Source of the DNA: Annulohypoxylon bovei var. microspora
Lineage: Eukaryota > Ascomycota > Sordariomycetes > Xylariales > Hypoxylaceae
Length of the DNA stretch: 64,000 nucleotides
Assembly: GCA_022836615.1 (NCBI GenBank)
Contig: MU405247.1
Coordinates: 1 to 64,000 of the forward strand
Direction: 5' to 3'
Part shown: piece after piece, positions 44,446 through 57,105 of the stretch
Numbering within the stretch: position 1 is the stretch's first letter
Layout of the letters: each line of letters begins with the position of its first letter
Made by a program: the position numbers and the translations under genes
The notes under the pieces: generated by a model
What the model was told of the DNA's origin: nothing
The model's database searches: none
Seen by the model: only the letters and a program-made list of their open reading frames with translations

Positions 44446-45827
44446 ATGTCCGGTGCAAACACTTGGCTGCAGAGGCAGCGAAAGTCAGACCTCGTCGAGA
44501 TCGCTCAACAATATGGTCTAAGAAAGTATGTGCCTTTTACTAGAATACCAATCTCTAATTTGTTATTGATGCCCAATCCTGTCGCATCGCGTCGTGTTAT
44601 TGTGTAAAATGTCCGTGACCCGGCGATACATGTATATATCGCCATCCAAACCATTCCACACCATACCATGCCATAGATTATTGATTACATCACCGTCCGC
44701 CTCTCCGGCTCCGTCTGGAATGCGGAACGGCAATGACAGGCAATTGCCAATCCCGCGCCCCGTTCCGAGACAAGAACCACATGGCTAACACAGTGCTTTG
44801 TTTCTTAAAATAGTTTCGAGTCCCTAAAGAAGTCCGAGCTTGAGCTTGCCCTCGACGATTACCTAGGAGCGAATGAGCAATCATTCTCGCTCGAGCCCAG
44901 GCTCCTCAACTACTATCAGAATCGCTATCAAAAGAGCATGAGGATCATCTCGCCAGTCAATGATGACGTACCCGAGAGACCCAAGACCGCAAGACGACGA
45001 GCGACCAAAGCTCCGGAAGAAATCGTCGCGCCTGTCGCACCTATCGAGTAAGTCGCGTCGCGATTTGCGACAGCTATTGAGTGCTTCGACTAACAGTGCA
45101 CAGCTCCGACGACGAGCCATCTAACACCACCACCGCCGTCGCGCGTACTCCTGCGCGCACTCCTAGCCGTGCCCTCTCCCTCGCGAGTCGCATTCCACTC
45201 CCCGCTACCCCCGCGGATGTCGCAGAGGCTGTCGACCGCTCTACGGTCGCCGTCAGGATGCGCGTCGCGTCCTTGTACAAGGAGTCTGGCATTACCGAAG
45301 CAACCCGCGCGACTCGCGAGAGCCTGTCAACCGTAACCTCGGTGCTCTTCGCAATCTCCGTGTTCGAGCTCTACTTCTTGCGCCCGGAGATCCTAGCCGA
45401 CCGTTACGCGTTCACCATCCCAGCCGTAGCGTTCCTCGGAACCAAGGACTTCCCCGTCTTCGTCCCGGATATGTTCTTGCTGTTGACATCTTCGTTCTGG
45501 TCGCCCGCGCTGCTCTGGGCTTTCACAAGCACAGTCTTGCCTACCCTTGCCGGCTACTTCGTCAACCTGTCTGTCAGTTCGCACCACGGTCGCGTGGGCC
45601 GTCGCTCCCACGCGTACGACCCGGTTGTCGACCCGCTATCCTTCAGCATTGCCAAGGCTCTGATCTCGTACGTTGTCTACAACCAGGGTATTACCTTCGG
45701 CGGCTGGATAGACGAGACCTCCATCGCGCGCATCAACACCGCCATATACGGTGGCTACAAGGGTATCTTAACCGGCACCGCCATCACCGGCATTCTGAGC
45801 ATGTACGACGCGGTGCTTAAGAAATAG
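44446..45827 (+). CDS. Membrane protein with SAP-like N-terminus
   Basis: Exons 44446-44525, 44814-45047 and 45104-45827 code for 345 residues. Intron 1 is unusually long for this window (288 bp) and intron 2 is 56 bp, both with GT-AG ends and conserved frame. The N-terminus (WLQRQRKSDLVEIAQQYGLRN, then FESLKKSELELALDDYL) has the helix-turn-helix pattern of SAP or HeH-like domains, which often bind DNA. A basic, disordered linker follows (KTARRRATK), then hydrophobic segments at about 195-212 (VTSVLFAISVFELYFL), 222-232, 240-275 and 315-340. A DNA-binding-like head plus membrane helices suggests a nuclear-envelope or chromatin-tethering protein, but that is inference; I do not recognise a named orthologue. 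Confidence 0.8.
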
Positions 45828-47132
45828 ACAGTCCAATTCCAGCATTCACAACTACCGGGATAGCTCCGCCGCGAACTTAATCCCACTCTGTTTTCTACTC
45901 CCTCGAAACTTACACATACACTTACACTTACACAAGCGCAAACACATACATATACTACCGCCCTTACCTGGCTAAACTTATTTTTTCCCGTTCGGAAGCC
46001 CTGAAGATGGCGTTGGCGGCGTTCCGTGGCGTCCGGCTCCTGCTTTGTCTTTTCGCCCTCTTGATACCAAGCCGATCTCCGGTCTTTACTCCCTTCTGAC
46101 ATGATTTTCGTTATTCCCGACGGCCGTTGCACCTCCGACTAAGGGCCACCGCCCGTCGGGATTTTTGGGGAAGCTTTCGAGCCTGCCCCACCTATTCGAA
46201 GTAAATTCTTGAACTTTTTTATCCAGTTATTCTGAGACGCGTGATGATGAGCTGCGCTTGCTTATATGGAGTACCTGACGTTTGAATTACTGTTGTTGCT
46301 GTTGTTCCTGCGGCGCGTTTGGAAATGAACGGGTCTCCTTGTTTTTTTATCCGTAATGGTTCGCGCTTCGTGGTGGGGTCCCGCTGTTCTTGTCTATATT
46401 GCGTCTGGTCTTTTTCAAGCGGGAAAAGGAGGGGGAGGGTGGCGGGGGCCGGGTATAGGTGATGTTCTCTGGATCGGCTGACAGGCGGGCCTTTCTCTTC
46501 CTCCTTCTCTACTCGTATCCTGGATTTGTTGTCTTTGGCTGCAAGGCTAGGGAGTGAAGATCGGAGAGGCAGGGAGGTTCAATGACGAATGCATATGAGT
46601 GGATGAAATGGCGACGTATGGGAGGCAGAGGTGCTCGGTACATTAGTACGATAGGAATATATTGCAATTCTTTCTCGTACAAACTCATTGCCTCGAAAAC
46701 GTTACCAATGGTACGCGTTTTATTTTTGCTAGTTTGTTCGTCGACGCTTCACAGTATGTGCTTACTAAGGCGTACGAGGAGGTTACACTAAGGAGTTCAT
46801 TGTCAATTCTTTAAACTTCGGAAATTCAACGCTTCAAACAATCACATGGTTACCATATTATATCACGACACAGAAAAAGCTAAAATGGGCGGTAGGTTTT
46901 GCAGTGGAACGCCTTATTTTATGTATTCTAAACTAAAATGCTTCTTAACAATAAACAACAACTAAGTATCAAGTCTTAAACTAGACCAAACATTTTGAAC
47001 GGGATCATTCACTCGACTTTGGATGGACAACTTACACATCTACCTACTTACCTTAGCAGATAAGCAGATAGGTACGAACTTACCTCCAGCACATAGGCAT
47101 GTATGTAATCATGACACTTGTGGAAGACGTAC
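45828..47132. other. Convergent intergenic region
   Basis: Between the stops of the SAP-like gene (+) and the Zn-ribbon-like gene (-), 1.3 kb. CA-rich (ACACTTACAC) and GTT-rich short repeats occur near 45,910 and 46,290. No gene recognised. Confidence 0.5.
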
Positions 47133-47393
47133 TTACTCAGCCTCAGACTCAGACTCGGACTCAGGCTCGGCAGGCGCGGCCTCGGCATCGACCGAGTCGA
47201 CGACGCAGGCCCCGCACTGGCGGTGGTCGCAGCGGCGGCAGAAGGGGTCCGACATGCTGTTGAACTGGTTGTCCTGGCAGCACATCCAGGACCGCGGGCG
47301 CGCGCTGGTGAACCCCGGGAGCTCGAGGTCGCCGAAGCGGGGGGGCGCGCAGACGGTACACTGGGGGGCCATGTTGTTGCTCATGTTGCTCAT
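47133..47393 (-). CDS. Small Zn-ribbon-like cysteine protein
   Basis: An 86-residue frame. It has a CTVC pair near the start, then WMCCQDNQFNSMSDPFCRRC (about 36-55), then DHRQCGACV. The spacing of cysteine pairs around an N-x(4-6)-D/P centre and a final H-x-x-C-x-x-C resembles small RanBP2-like or zinc-ribbon proteins common in Pezizomycotina, thought to bind zinc. The tail is acidic (ESESESEAE). At the 3' end the stop codon TAA overlaps a perfect intron donor (GA|GTAAGT at about 47,136), so a spliced, longer form cannot be excluded. The strong GC content of the frame differs from its AT-richer surroundings. No function is assigned. Confidence 0.55.
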   Translation of the reverse strand: MSNMSNNMAPQCTVCAPPRFGDLELPGFTSARPRSWMCCQDNQFNSMSDPFCRRCDHRQCGACVVDSVDAEAAPAEPESESESEAE

Positions 47394-48051
47394 GTTGATG
47401 GTTTAGTGGGTTTTTTTTTGAAGTTTGTGGTATGCCTGAATGGTTATGTGTTTGAAGTTTGAGGTTTAGGAAAGTTATTGGATATTGCTTAGGATGTGTT
47501 GGTGAGTTGTTTGTTTTTGTGTTTGTGATGAGGATCGGATACCTAGGATTTGGGAGAACGGCTCTGGCTTATATACATGGTTCTTGGTTGAAGATATTCG
47601 CTCTGTATGGCTATTTCATAAAGCTATTGTTGGGGTGTCTATTGAATAATGCCATTGTTGAAACTGGGCTCATTGTTAAGACGCTATAACGGGTTGATTG
47701 AGCATATGCTTTCAAAGGAAGCCTGAGTGTTTGAAAGAGACTATCGGACTAGGTAAACAGATTGTTAAGTAGTAAAAGACTTGCCATTGTTCTTTGAATA
47801 GGTAGATGAAATTCAAGATGCTTGATCAAGCTAGGTAGCTCTTAAGCAAATATCACTTATTATAGATAACTTGAGAATTGTCATACAAAAAGGGAGAGTG
47901 GGTTATTTATTAGATGACCAAATGAGTTCCCCTATATTTTCAACCCAAGTCTCTTGGATTCATCCAGGTGATATATTGGGCTACCTACCTATTTGTAACC
48001 CGGCAGCCAACTTGTCAATTTTCAATATGGAAGGCCGCGCCAAGAGAGTTG
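47394..48051. other. Intergenic, no gene recognised
   Basis: Promoter side of the Zn-ribbon-like gene and downstream end of the broken NLR gene. Frames here lack family likeness. Confidence 0.5.
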
Positions 48052-51000
48052 CTATATCACAGCACCATTTTGTCGTAGCAGCTGTATCACGTTTTCAATA
48101 GAAGACTCCCCGTGTGTATAAAAATAGGAATTCCACCACCCGTGCTCCGCAGAGACAGCGGTGTTTAATACCGTATGTCCATTGTTGTCTCTCGCGTTGA
48201 TACCAGCGCCCTCTTTGAGTAAGAGCTGTATCCCATCCAATGTCCCCTGCCTGAACGGTCTCCCACAGCAGCGTGCAACCATTACTATCTTTCGCATCCA
48301 CATCAACACCTGCTTTAGCGCCACTGTCGATATGACTGATTCATGTCCCCCATAAATGGCCCATAATAAAGGTGTGAAGCCGGTTTTGGGACCTCTTAAT
48401 TCGATATCGGCTCCGTACTCGAGAAGCTGTTTCACGACTCCTTTGAGTCCAAGATACGATGCCAGCCCTAAAGCCCAAAAGCCTTCTACGAACGGACGCT
48501 ATCCTGAAATGGTCCAAATTATGTGCCATGTCATATCGAGGTCTACACTCGGGTCAAAAAGACGGAATAACAACCGTTGAATTGGCTCATCGTCTCTGAT
48601 TTGGGCTAGTCGCCAATGAGTCAACCAATAAGTGGCTGAATAAGAAATAAACACGTCATTGGCGCTGCGATGATAATGAAAACTGTCGTGACGAAGGGCG
48701 TGTTTCCCGCCTATCGGATATTCTTGAAATTCTTGGAATAGAAGGTAGTATATGCAAATCTTTGCGAGAATACGATGCGACTCGAGTAGGTTTAGGGAGA
48801 ACTTCCATCGAAGGCCGCCTATCTCCTGACTAGGGTTTTCTGGCTCGTCTGAGGCCTGTTGCTTAATTAGAAATTCCCTCGCCGTCTGATGGAGTAGGTA
48901 AACTTTGGAGTCAACGATCGTTACGAAAAGACCGCACAGCTCTCTAACGGTTTTGCGAAACTGATCCTTCCCTCGCAAACCTAAGTCGGTGTATGTCTGG
49001 TGGTTCTCTCTGATGGCCAATGCTAATTCCACCTCCTCCAGATACAGAGGTGTATAAGCGGCGACTATGATATGGAGGAGTTGTTTGGCCTTCTCTTGGT
49101 TGGGACTTTTGCATAGAATCTTATCGTAGGCAGCCTCGACTGTTCTGGGAAGCATGCGAGTTGATAGTCGTAGCTCATCTGTTGTAGTGCAAGTGCTCCA
49201 GAGGTCTGAAATCATGTCAAAGACAAGATAGACCCATAGATATGTACGGTGAGGCGTCCGAGTAAGTTCCTGTTGTAGACGCTGCCGTTCGTCTTGGGAG
49301 AGCTGAAGATTTTCGCCAAGTTCATCGACTTTGACATTGATAACTATGTCGATTTCTCGACAAATCTTGTCGACCTCTGCCTCGTTTTCCCCGCTTAAGT
49401 GTATGGTAGGCAATCGACTCTCGAGAATCCGAAAGTCACGCCGAACATAATCATACGGCCGGCTGGTCAAAAGAAATTTCACGGTAGGAGGAGACTCGGT
49501 TGATTCGGGGTCATATAATTGACACAATGCGTTCGTTAGCAGAGAGCGGCCCTTCCCCTCACATTCGTCAAGGGCGTCTAGGATACAAAAAATTCCCTTG
49601 GCGTTCATGTCCCTGATTATGCTAGTGAAAATTGACCAAAGGCCGAAAAAGGAGGTAAAAATAGGATCTCCTTTTTTATCGAACTCGTCAAGGATTTCAT
49701 TGGAGAGAAGAGCCGGCCGTTGGACGAAAATCTGGTGCAAGATACAGCATATGGCGGTTTCCGAACTCCTTTGGTCCTCGAAGTCATCCTTGATGAAGAA
49801 GAAATAGCAGACGGCCTTGGGGTCGGCGTCGAAAGACTGAAGCACCTCATCTATCAAATACCTTGCCAACACTGATTTTCCGCATCCCGGGTCAGCAGAT
49901 ACCCAAAGAAGCGCTGGACCTTGCGTCTCTTTCCAATTTTGAAAGAATGGATGGTGGGTGAACCACTCGCAGGTTCCTTCTATACGTCCGGGGTTTCTAT
50001 TTTTGCAGTCTTCATATGGTATGGCATACAGGCTTTGAAGAAGCTTGATGCACCTCGCTTCGCGGTGCTGTAGAGATAATACTGTGTCTTCGTTAGAACA
50101 GCATGGCTGGCCACATTGGTTTCGTGTTTGAATATCGTATTCTCGTCTTTGCCTACAGTTTCCTGTTTTGAGTGTGGAGATGTCGCATCAAGTGCCGGCC
50201 CATTTATCATTGGTAGCGTATCGCGGGTGATATGACGGAGCACACTTAAGATATCTCGGTACTGAGGATCATACCGGTCTTTGCATCTTGCCATATCTCT
50301 ATGGTTTGCATCGATACTTTGAACTGTCTCGAGTTCTGAATGCAAACCAAGCTTCGAAGAATAGTCGTCTACTACCTGCTTTAGCGTTAATGACATGGCC
50401 TGACCATTTTACCGAAGAAGGAATGTTTATAAATCCCACCTTAGCATTTAATATCTTCGTACCCGACATTCCATGAGCCTCCTGGAAAGAGTAGATCTTT
50501 ATTGTAGATGTAGCTACTACATCTATGAATTTTTCATGGATGTTATCTAGCACCTCGCTATCCACGTCTAGGGCCTTTAGAATCTTCTCGTTCGCATCCT
50601 GTAGGGCTAAGGAGGCAATATTCGATGCGATCATTGCCCACCCAGCATACGAGCTACCACGATGCGGTGTTCCGAGGAATATGATAGATCGCGTTCGTAA
50701 GCGCAGACTGTTGGATCTAGCGATTGCCTGTAGTATGGTCTCAGAATGACTGGCCGATTCATAGCTCACTTTCTCTAAAACCTACGTCTTTAACAAGAAG
50801 CCCACCCAAGCTGTGAGCTATAAATACGATCGGTTCCTGAGTTTGGTGTAAGTCAGAAGATAATGCTTTCGTATAACGTTACCTATGAAATATATTCACC
50901 TCATTTTCTATATCCCTCTGTATTTTGGTGGTAAAATCTCGACCATGCTGCGATATGCTATTCTGGTTGTTAGACTGGAATAAACCACCAATAACATCTG

Positions 51001-51205
51001 CATTGTATCCATATGTCCATATTCTCGCCTCGGGCAAGTCTCGAGCAAGAAAATCACGTGGCCAAAAAACCTGACCTTCCGAGGGTTTGCTACTTTCCTC
51101 GGAGTCGTGAGCGAGGGCTAATTGCTTCTGTCTAAAGATCTTAAGAATACTTCGTCGATTAGACTTCTCGGGTCGGTTATTGTTATTCGTTTTGTGGTTG
51201 CTCAT
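48052..51205 (-). pseudogene. Hydrolase-NACHT-ankyrin NLR-type gene with lesions
   Basis: A four-exon layout can be traced on the minus strand: 51205-50900, 50836-50440, 50375-50157 and 50067-48052, with introns of 63, 64 and 89 bp. The head is an alpha/beta-hydrolase domain (WPRDFLARDLPEARIWTYGY, EPIVFIAHSLGGLLVKD with the nucleophile serine, IIFLGTPHRGSSYAGW). Next is a NACHT domain: ALLWVSADPGCGKSVLARYL is the P-loop, GIFCILDALDECEG the Walker B, LLTSRPYDYV the sensor region. A winged-helix-like segment and about two ankyrin repeats (LLEYGADIELRGPKTGFTPL, LLKEGAGINARDNNGHTVL) follow. Four lesions are visible: one extra base after HSLGGLLVKD (50781-50785), an in-frame TAG at 48499-48501, and two compensating frame slips in the ankyrin part. 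Such proteins act in fungal allorecognition and immunity-like responses. Sequencing error or a recent pseudogene are both possible. Confidence 0.8.
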
Positions 51206-52362
51206 CCATGTGTGTTTTGGATGTCCCCTTAACCCGTGGACAAAGACGATGCTTCCATTTATTAGCTAAGGGAGCTTGGAAGAACAAGAAGAAACTACTT
51301 AGTGGCTTGTACTTGATTCGATATTGATTCTTAAAAGCATCGTTGATATCGGAAAGTTCGGTAAATCCAATTCGGTGCACCTCTCCTATGGCGATTTTTA
51401 TACAGGCACAAACTCATTAGATCACGGTGCGATGTATTCGCACATAATAGGAGAACGGTTCTATTCATGCTAAGCAAATTGGACATCATTTTTCTGCTCA
51501 AGTCAAGTCTGCTGCGCCTTCTGGCGTCATAAATAATTTGGTTGTGGCGGTACCGGTGGTATAGCCAGAGTCCATTTGCTGCAGTTGTATTGGTTGAAGT
51601 TCAGCTTTACAGGAGTGTATGCATGTCTCCGGTCACGTGCATAGGGGCTTTTGCGGCGCGGGGATCACCCCAGCCCCCTTCCCCAGCTACCTATATCTCG
51701 GTACATGGGTACATACATGTAGGTATCGTACACCTTCTCTCCGGTCATTTGAAATTTGGTTGATTATTGATTACGATTATTTATGTAGCTACATTGTTCT
51801 TCAGCACTGGGCAGCAATCACAGAAAGCTCATGGAAAAGCCGTCTAGGCATGTAGCAAACGCTCTTTTCTCCCATATTCCATTATATACATACAGCTGAC
51901 ACTGCACATCCTCCTCCAATATGTCAGGCAACCAACTCCGCGCAACAATCGGACTCTAAGTCTCTGCCTCGTCGAAAGTAGCTTCGCGCAAATGGGTCAT
52001 GTTCAGTGTCGGCATCATATGAATGTACAAAAAGGGCTACATGTCGAACCCAAAATAATAAGCGGGTTCCTCCTCAAACGACCTGTTCAACGTGCGCGAT
52101 GCCACTGACGAAACGGCCTTCAGGTAATGAAAATTGACGCACCGGACTCCTCATATGCGAACGCCCCTAATATGCCATTGCCTCATGGTACCCTGTACCG
52201 GGCATTGTGAATGGTTCCTCGTAGGACTTTGTTCCTGTGGTGCCATAATTCCAGTTGTCCCATTCTATGTGTCCGTCTGGTTTTGGCCATGGTCGTGCTT
52301 CGATGAGCTCCTCTAAAATTTTGCATAAAAGAAAACTGACCTCCTATATATTATTATTACTT
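51206..52362. other. Intergenic, no gene recognised
   Basis: Upstream of the NLR-type gene and downstream of the DUF3405 gene. Small frames (51542-51855, 52134-52316) show no family likeness. Confidence 0.5.
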
Positions 52363-54758
52363 CTAGTCCTGCTCCGCAGGATTCTCCCACTTAATGGGAT
52401 GTACTAGCATGCTGCGAAGGCATAGCCGTCCGGAGTTCTTCGGATTTTCTTCCTCCTTCTGCCCGCCTCTCTTGGTACCTTCGCCGGCGCGACCACCATT
52501 ATCGCCCCTCCCATCCATCTGAGCATAGCCAAGCCAGCGGCGCCATAATAAACCGGCGAACTCGCTGTTGTAGTACCAGCTTGTCCCTTTATGATTATGC
52601 TCATTTGTTAGATCGAATGGAGAACCGTGCCCGCCTGAAGTGTGGTCTCGACCACCATTGAAATTGTCTTCAATCTCTTGCTGAGGCCAATTCCGATCCA
52701 AGTATACCGGATGAGGAGCGTACACAGCCTTCAGACCATGATGCAGGGCCATGGAAGGCGGGAACATCTCGCTGAACATGCTGTGATGCAAACGCCACGT
52801 TTCTTCATGCATCACCCGTAAAAGACGGCGGGACAACCGCGAGGCAGTCACTATAGCACACCTTCTTGGAGGCTTCTGGTACTGCTTGTCGTAACCGGTC
52901 ACGTCGCCGGCAAATACCCAACCAGATTGGTCGGCATCAAAAAGCGGGTTAAGTGTAATGAGATCCGCATCCTCGCCAACACCGCATTGTGTCATGTCCG
53001 ATCCGGTCGCACAGCTCGACGGTAGGAAAATATCGCCATCTTCTAGACCAGCTTTTCCAGTAAAGACCACCGGACCCAGAATTGGTCGTTTCCCTGATGA
53101 CCGAGTTTCATGGTCGACGAGCTCCGTGAAGTTATCCCAATTTCCATGTAGGCCAGGTATGTAATACTTGCTCGACCTTTCCCACATACCTTGACGGCTC
53201 TGCTTTGCACCCCACTTGCCGAGTCTGTCGAACAACTCGTAATACGATCCGGTCCAACGCATATCCATTTCCCAGTTCCAGAAGTGCGCATATTCAGGAT
53301 GCATCATCGCAAAGTGCTGGAGCGGCATGTGTGCAGATCGGTAAACCCCGTGTATGTCCCCGTTAGACGGGTTCTCAAATGTATCACCGAAGTTACCGGG
53401 GTAATACAACTTCATCTGAGCCTCAGACCAGAGTGTGCAGAGCCCATGAAACTCCGGAGGGACGTTGACATCAAGGATGTTCTGGACCGTCGATGGGTCT
53501 GCCCAGATGGGCGCGTTGTTATCACGAACGTGCAGGAGAAAGTGAACATCGTACTCGCCACCTGACCTTAAGCTGAGCTCATTAATCATGGCGCGGAAGT
53601 TAAGAAGAGCGTGGCTTGTCCACTGGAATCCGACGTAGATTCGTATTACAATGGCAATTCGGTCCATCCTTTGACGACCAGCCTGGGCTAGCTCGAAATC
53701 CCGGGTTTCGTTACCAGTGAAGAATCGACCTTCATTGATATTGTAGCATCGCTCTTGTGCGGCAGCCCAGTCAATACCTTCATAGTTAATCCTGCCAGTC
53801 TTCTCCCAGACAGTCTCACTACCTTCGTGTTCAGTATCAAGAGCTTCACCCGTCCCGCCAACTTCCAAGTCGTATCCAAGACCATATGGACCATAGCGAC
53901 CAAAACGATCGAAACAGACGTCTTCACGCAAACCCAATAGGTCGTAAGATCCGATAGCCGCCTTTGGTTGACCTTGCGGAACACCGGTATACGCGTACAG
54001 GTCCGGGGCCGGGACTTTATTGTCTGGATCAATGTAGCATCGTTTTACCGGAACGTACGTCTGCTGGTACTCGACGGAATCATAATCTGGGTGAGCTCGA
54101 TATACACTAGGCTTCGGAGGTTCAGAAAGAAGGGGAATAGGCGAAGGCTCCGAATCCTGATCCGTAGGCGATGGCCTGGGGTATTCAGGCTGGTATGCTG
54201 AAAATGATACGAGTGCCCTTAGACCGTTATAATATCCATCAAGACTGCGTATTGGATATTAGCAATTCACTTTTTATCCTCGTCAGACGCGTTCGTCACT
54301 TACTGTTTGTATCTCAGCCAGTGCGGAGCATTGGAGTTTTCTTCTTCTTTTCCCCCCTCTTCCTTCTTTTCTTCTTCCTGTACTTTTAACTCGCTGTCTG
54401 GCTTCTCCTCCTCCAATAGATCCTGTATACGGTCTTCTTCGCCACCCTGCTTCTGTAAGCCGACATTCTCAGGTATTTGAGGTACTGTCTTAGTTCCACT
54501 CTTGCTCCCGTGTACTAGATCGAATACATCCCGAGATCTTGCAGTAATTCTCGGATTGAAGAGGGTGATCGATAATAAGACGATTAGAACTACAGTCCAT
54601 ATAACCACTCTTCGGTAGAGGCAGTGACCTAATAATGCCTTGACCCTAAACTTGGGCTGTGGCTTGGTTGAGATCGGTAGATAGACCTCGCTTTTTCGAG
54701 CCATGAAGCTAGGAAATGAGCCCGACTTCCTCGATACGTAAGTAGATATCCGGTCCAT
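52363..54758 (-). CDS. DUF3405-family type II membrane protein
   Basis: Exons 54758-54304 and 54244-52363 with a 59-bp intron give 778 residues. A single hydrophobic segment at about 52-68 (VVIWTVVLIVLLSITLF) follows a basic cytosolic tail, then an acidic, disordered stalk (EEEKKEEGGKEEEN) and a large luminal domain. The domain has the DUF3405 hallmarks: AIVIRIYVGFQWTSHALLNFRAMI, YDVHFLLHVRDNN, FWNWEMDMRWTGSYY, and a late WPQQEIEDNFNGG. DUF3405 is a fungal family thought to be related to glycosyltransferases because of the type II topology and DxD-like EMD motif, but no activity is established to my knowledge. It should sit in the Golgi or ER. The C-terminal 40 residues are basic and poorly ordered. 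Confidence 0.88.
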
Positions 54759-56845
54759 ATTCCGAAGAGGTTGCGAGGACCAGGAATCTCAATGATCAAT
54801 GCTCAGCATCGAAAATGATAGCATCCAATTCAGTACATTAATTGCAGAGGGAGTGATTATCCCTCTTGTCAGGTCGATGATTCAGCTACTTGTTAGTGCT
54901 AAAGATCACCAATGCCTTTCTAGCCTGTTCCGTGACAGGTATATCAGACACCAGGCTGAAGATAGGAAGGAAGCTGGCTGTAGATCCTTGATATCCCGAG
55001 ATATCAGGCCTTGGCGGCGACAGGTAAGAGATTGAATAAGGAAAAAAGGATTCAGGGTGAATTATAGAGTGAGTGAACGAATAAAATAGGACTTCGAGAT
55101 TATTATTAGATGGGAGGAAAAAAGAGTGATCTTCCCAAACAAGGTGCGTATCGAGTTATGTAGGCTGTAGGTATAGTGAAGTTGGCGTGATATGATTTTG
55201 CGACTGCGATGTAGTGAAACACGCCAACTCACGAAGGATTGGAGGTAGGTGAAAGAGTTTTGTTTAGCAACAATTAGGAAGAAGAAAAGTTAGAAAGGTA
55301 AGAGAGAAAAAGGTTGGGGAAAAAAGTGAGGAGGGAAGAGTTGTGCAGCGGTTGACGTTTCTCTCGTGAGTTTGCTTTGACTTGGTTGCCAGTTCCAGTT
55401 GCAGGTCCAGTGAGGGCTGGTAGCGGGAGCCAAGGAAAGCACGACTTGTAAGGGTAAGTGCCTGCTGTACCGTTGTACTTGGTTATGTAACCGTTGTCCA
55501 AAGAAAAGGAGAAAAATAGGGGACGTGGAACGTGGGACGTTGATCTTCTTGGGATTGTCTTTGGCTCGCTGATGAAATTGAATTTCAAAAACGTGGAGCG
55601 AATGTGGGAATGCTCAGAATAGAATAGAATACAGTATAATAAAATAATTTTGTGATACATGTATATCACTTTTGTCTGTGGTCAGACCGTGACGATGCTT
55701 GTCCCCCAACTGGGATTCCGGGACTCCTAATGCATTATCTACAAAACTCTCTCGGCATCGCCAAGGATCTTACTGCAAATCTAACCTTTTTCTTTAAAAG
55801 TGATGTGCAGTGTGGTGGTATGACGAGTCCACAGGCGTATGGCATGTAAGTCCGCATATAAAATAACCATCTTCTAGAGTGAATTGGATCCCAAGATACC
55901 GCTAAATGGTGACGATGGAAACTTTATGACAGCAGCTTTCGTAAACCTGATGAATGTGCGGTAAAAGTGCCTACCTAGCACTCGCCCTCGCCCACTTGCG
56001 AGAAAAACTCCGAGTCTCGCTACATCCCGCACCTTGAATACTAGGTAAGTCTCAAGAATTGGCATAATGGGATATTTCTTGATTTCCAAGTTGTTTTCGT
56101 TACAACATTTTACTTGGTACTTGGCCTCCCTACATCGTATTCGACAAATGTTTACATACTATCCTAGGTAGGCAACTAGTTATGGGATTAAAGCTGATGA
56201 GGCTCCATCGCCAAGAAGAACGGTACAGGGGTACAGGGGAATACATAGGGGTTTTATGCCAGATGGAGCTCTCTATATGCAGGCTAGCGGAGCTGTCCAT
56301 GTTCCCCCCATGTTTTATCGTCGCCGCTAGCGTTACAGACAGTGGACTCTCATCAAATAACCTTTATGAAATCCATCATCGGAAACGCGCATTGAAAGAA
56401 GCGTCTGCACCGCCCCCAGTTAGTGCATACATAGCTCTTTCCAGTTCGCTAATGAACTCTTTACAGTAGGAAAGGCCCAGCTTACCAGCTTGCTAGCTAT
56501 GAAAACATCCCGTAGTGGCAGGGTGGATAATAGCCTTAATCGCCCGTGTCACAGGAGTCGAGATCCTACGTCATTGTTCCCAAGTAATTTTTTCAACTCC
56601 ATTCTCCAATCCTTTATTCACATGCTGATATGTTTCTCCCAGCTGAACGTTGAGGTACATACATATATGTATTACCACCCACACAAACTCGTGAAACCAC
56701 TGTGCGAGTCTCATTTTTCATAGGATTGTTACACGGTGTTATGTTGTCTTCCTATCTACCCAGCTGCCATCTGAAATAGGTTACAACTTCTCATTAAACG
56801 GTACACAAGGATAGAGGTCAAATTTGGTATGAGGCTGTCAAGTTG
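54759..56845. other. Gene-poor intergenic region, left part
   Basis: About 2 kb with no recognisable gene on either strand. The first few hundred bases must hold the promoter and leader of the DUF3405 gene. Short frames are unsupported. Confidence 0.5.
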
Positions 56846-57105
56846 TTAATAAGCAGTTAATAGTCTGACGGCATAGGGAGAAAAGAACAGGGCATAGGTG
56901 AGGATCGGCATCATCGTGGGGTTCGCTAAAATTGTGAGGTATCCAGATTCTCCCGCTGCTGCCAAGAAGCCAAGCAATAGGGAATCTACCAAGACCGCCA
57001 AGCAGCCCAGGAGAGCGAATCGCCAAGGACGCACAACGTGAGATGTGGGATCGGCTTGAGACACAAAATAACGGTTTTTTTCGGCCGCTAAAATGCCACC
57101 CTACC
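56846..57105 (-). pseudogene. Possible exon fragment of a membrane protein
   Basis: A minus-strand frame is open from about 57,105 (just after a TTTTAG acceptor-like site) to TAA at 56846. It codes for two clear hydrophobic segments (FALLGCLAVLVDSLLLGFLAA and MMPILTYALFFSPYAVRLL), preceded by VVRPWR. It has no ATG start in place and nothing coding is seen upstream, so it may be the last exon of a decayed multi-pass membrane protein. I do not recognise the family. Confidence 0.3.

Noticed and set aside
48499..48530. An intron removing the TAG in the NLR-type gene
   Set aside because: No donor and acceptor pair of fungal type and usable length spans the stop while keeping the frame; the bases on both sides read on in the same frame.
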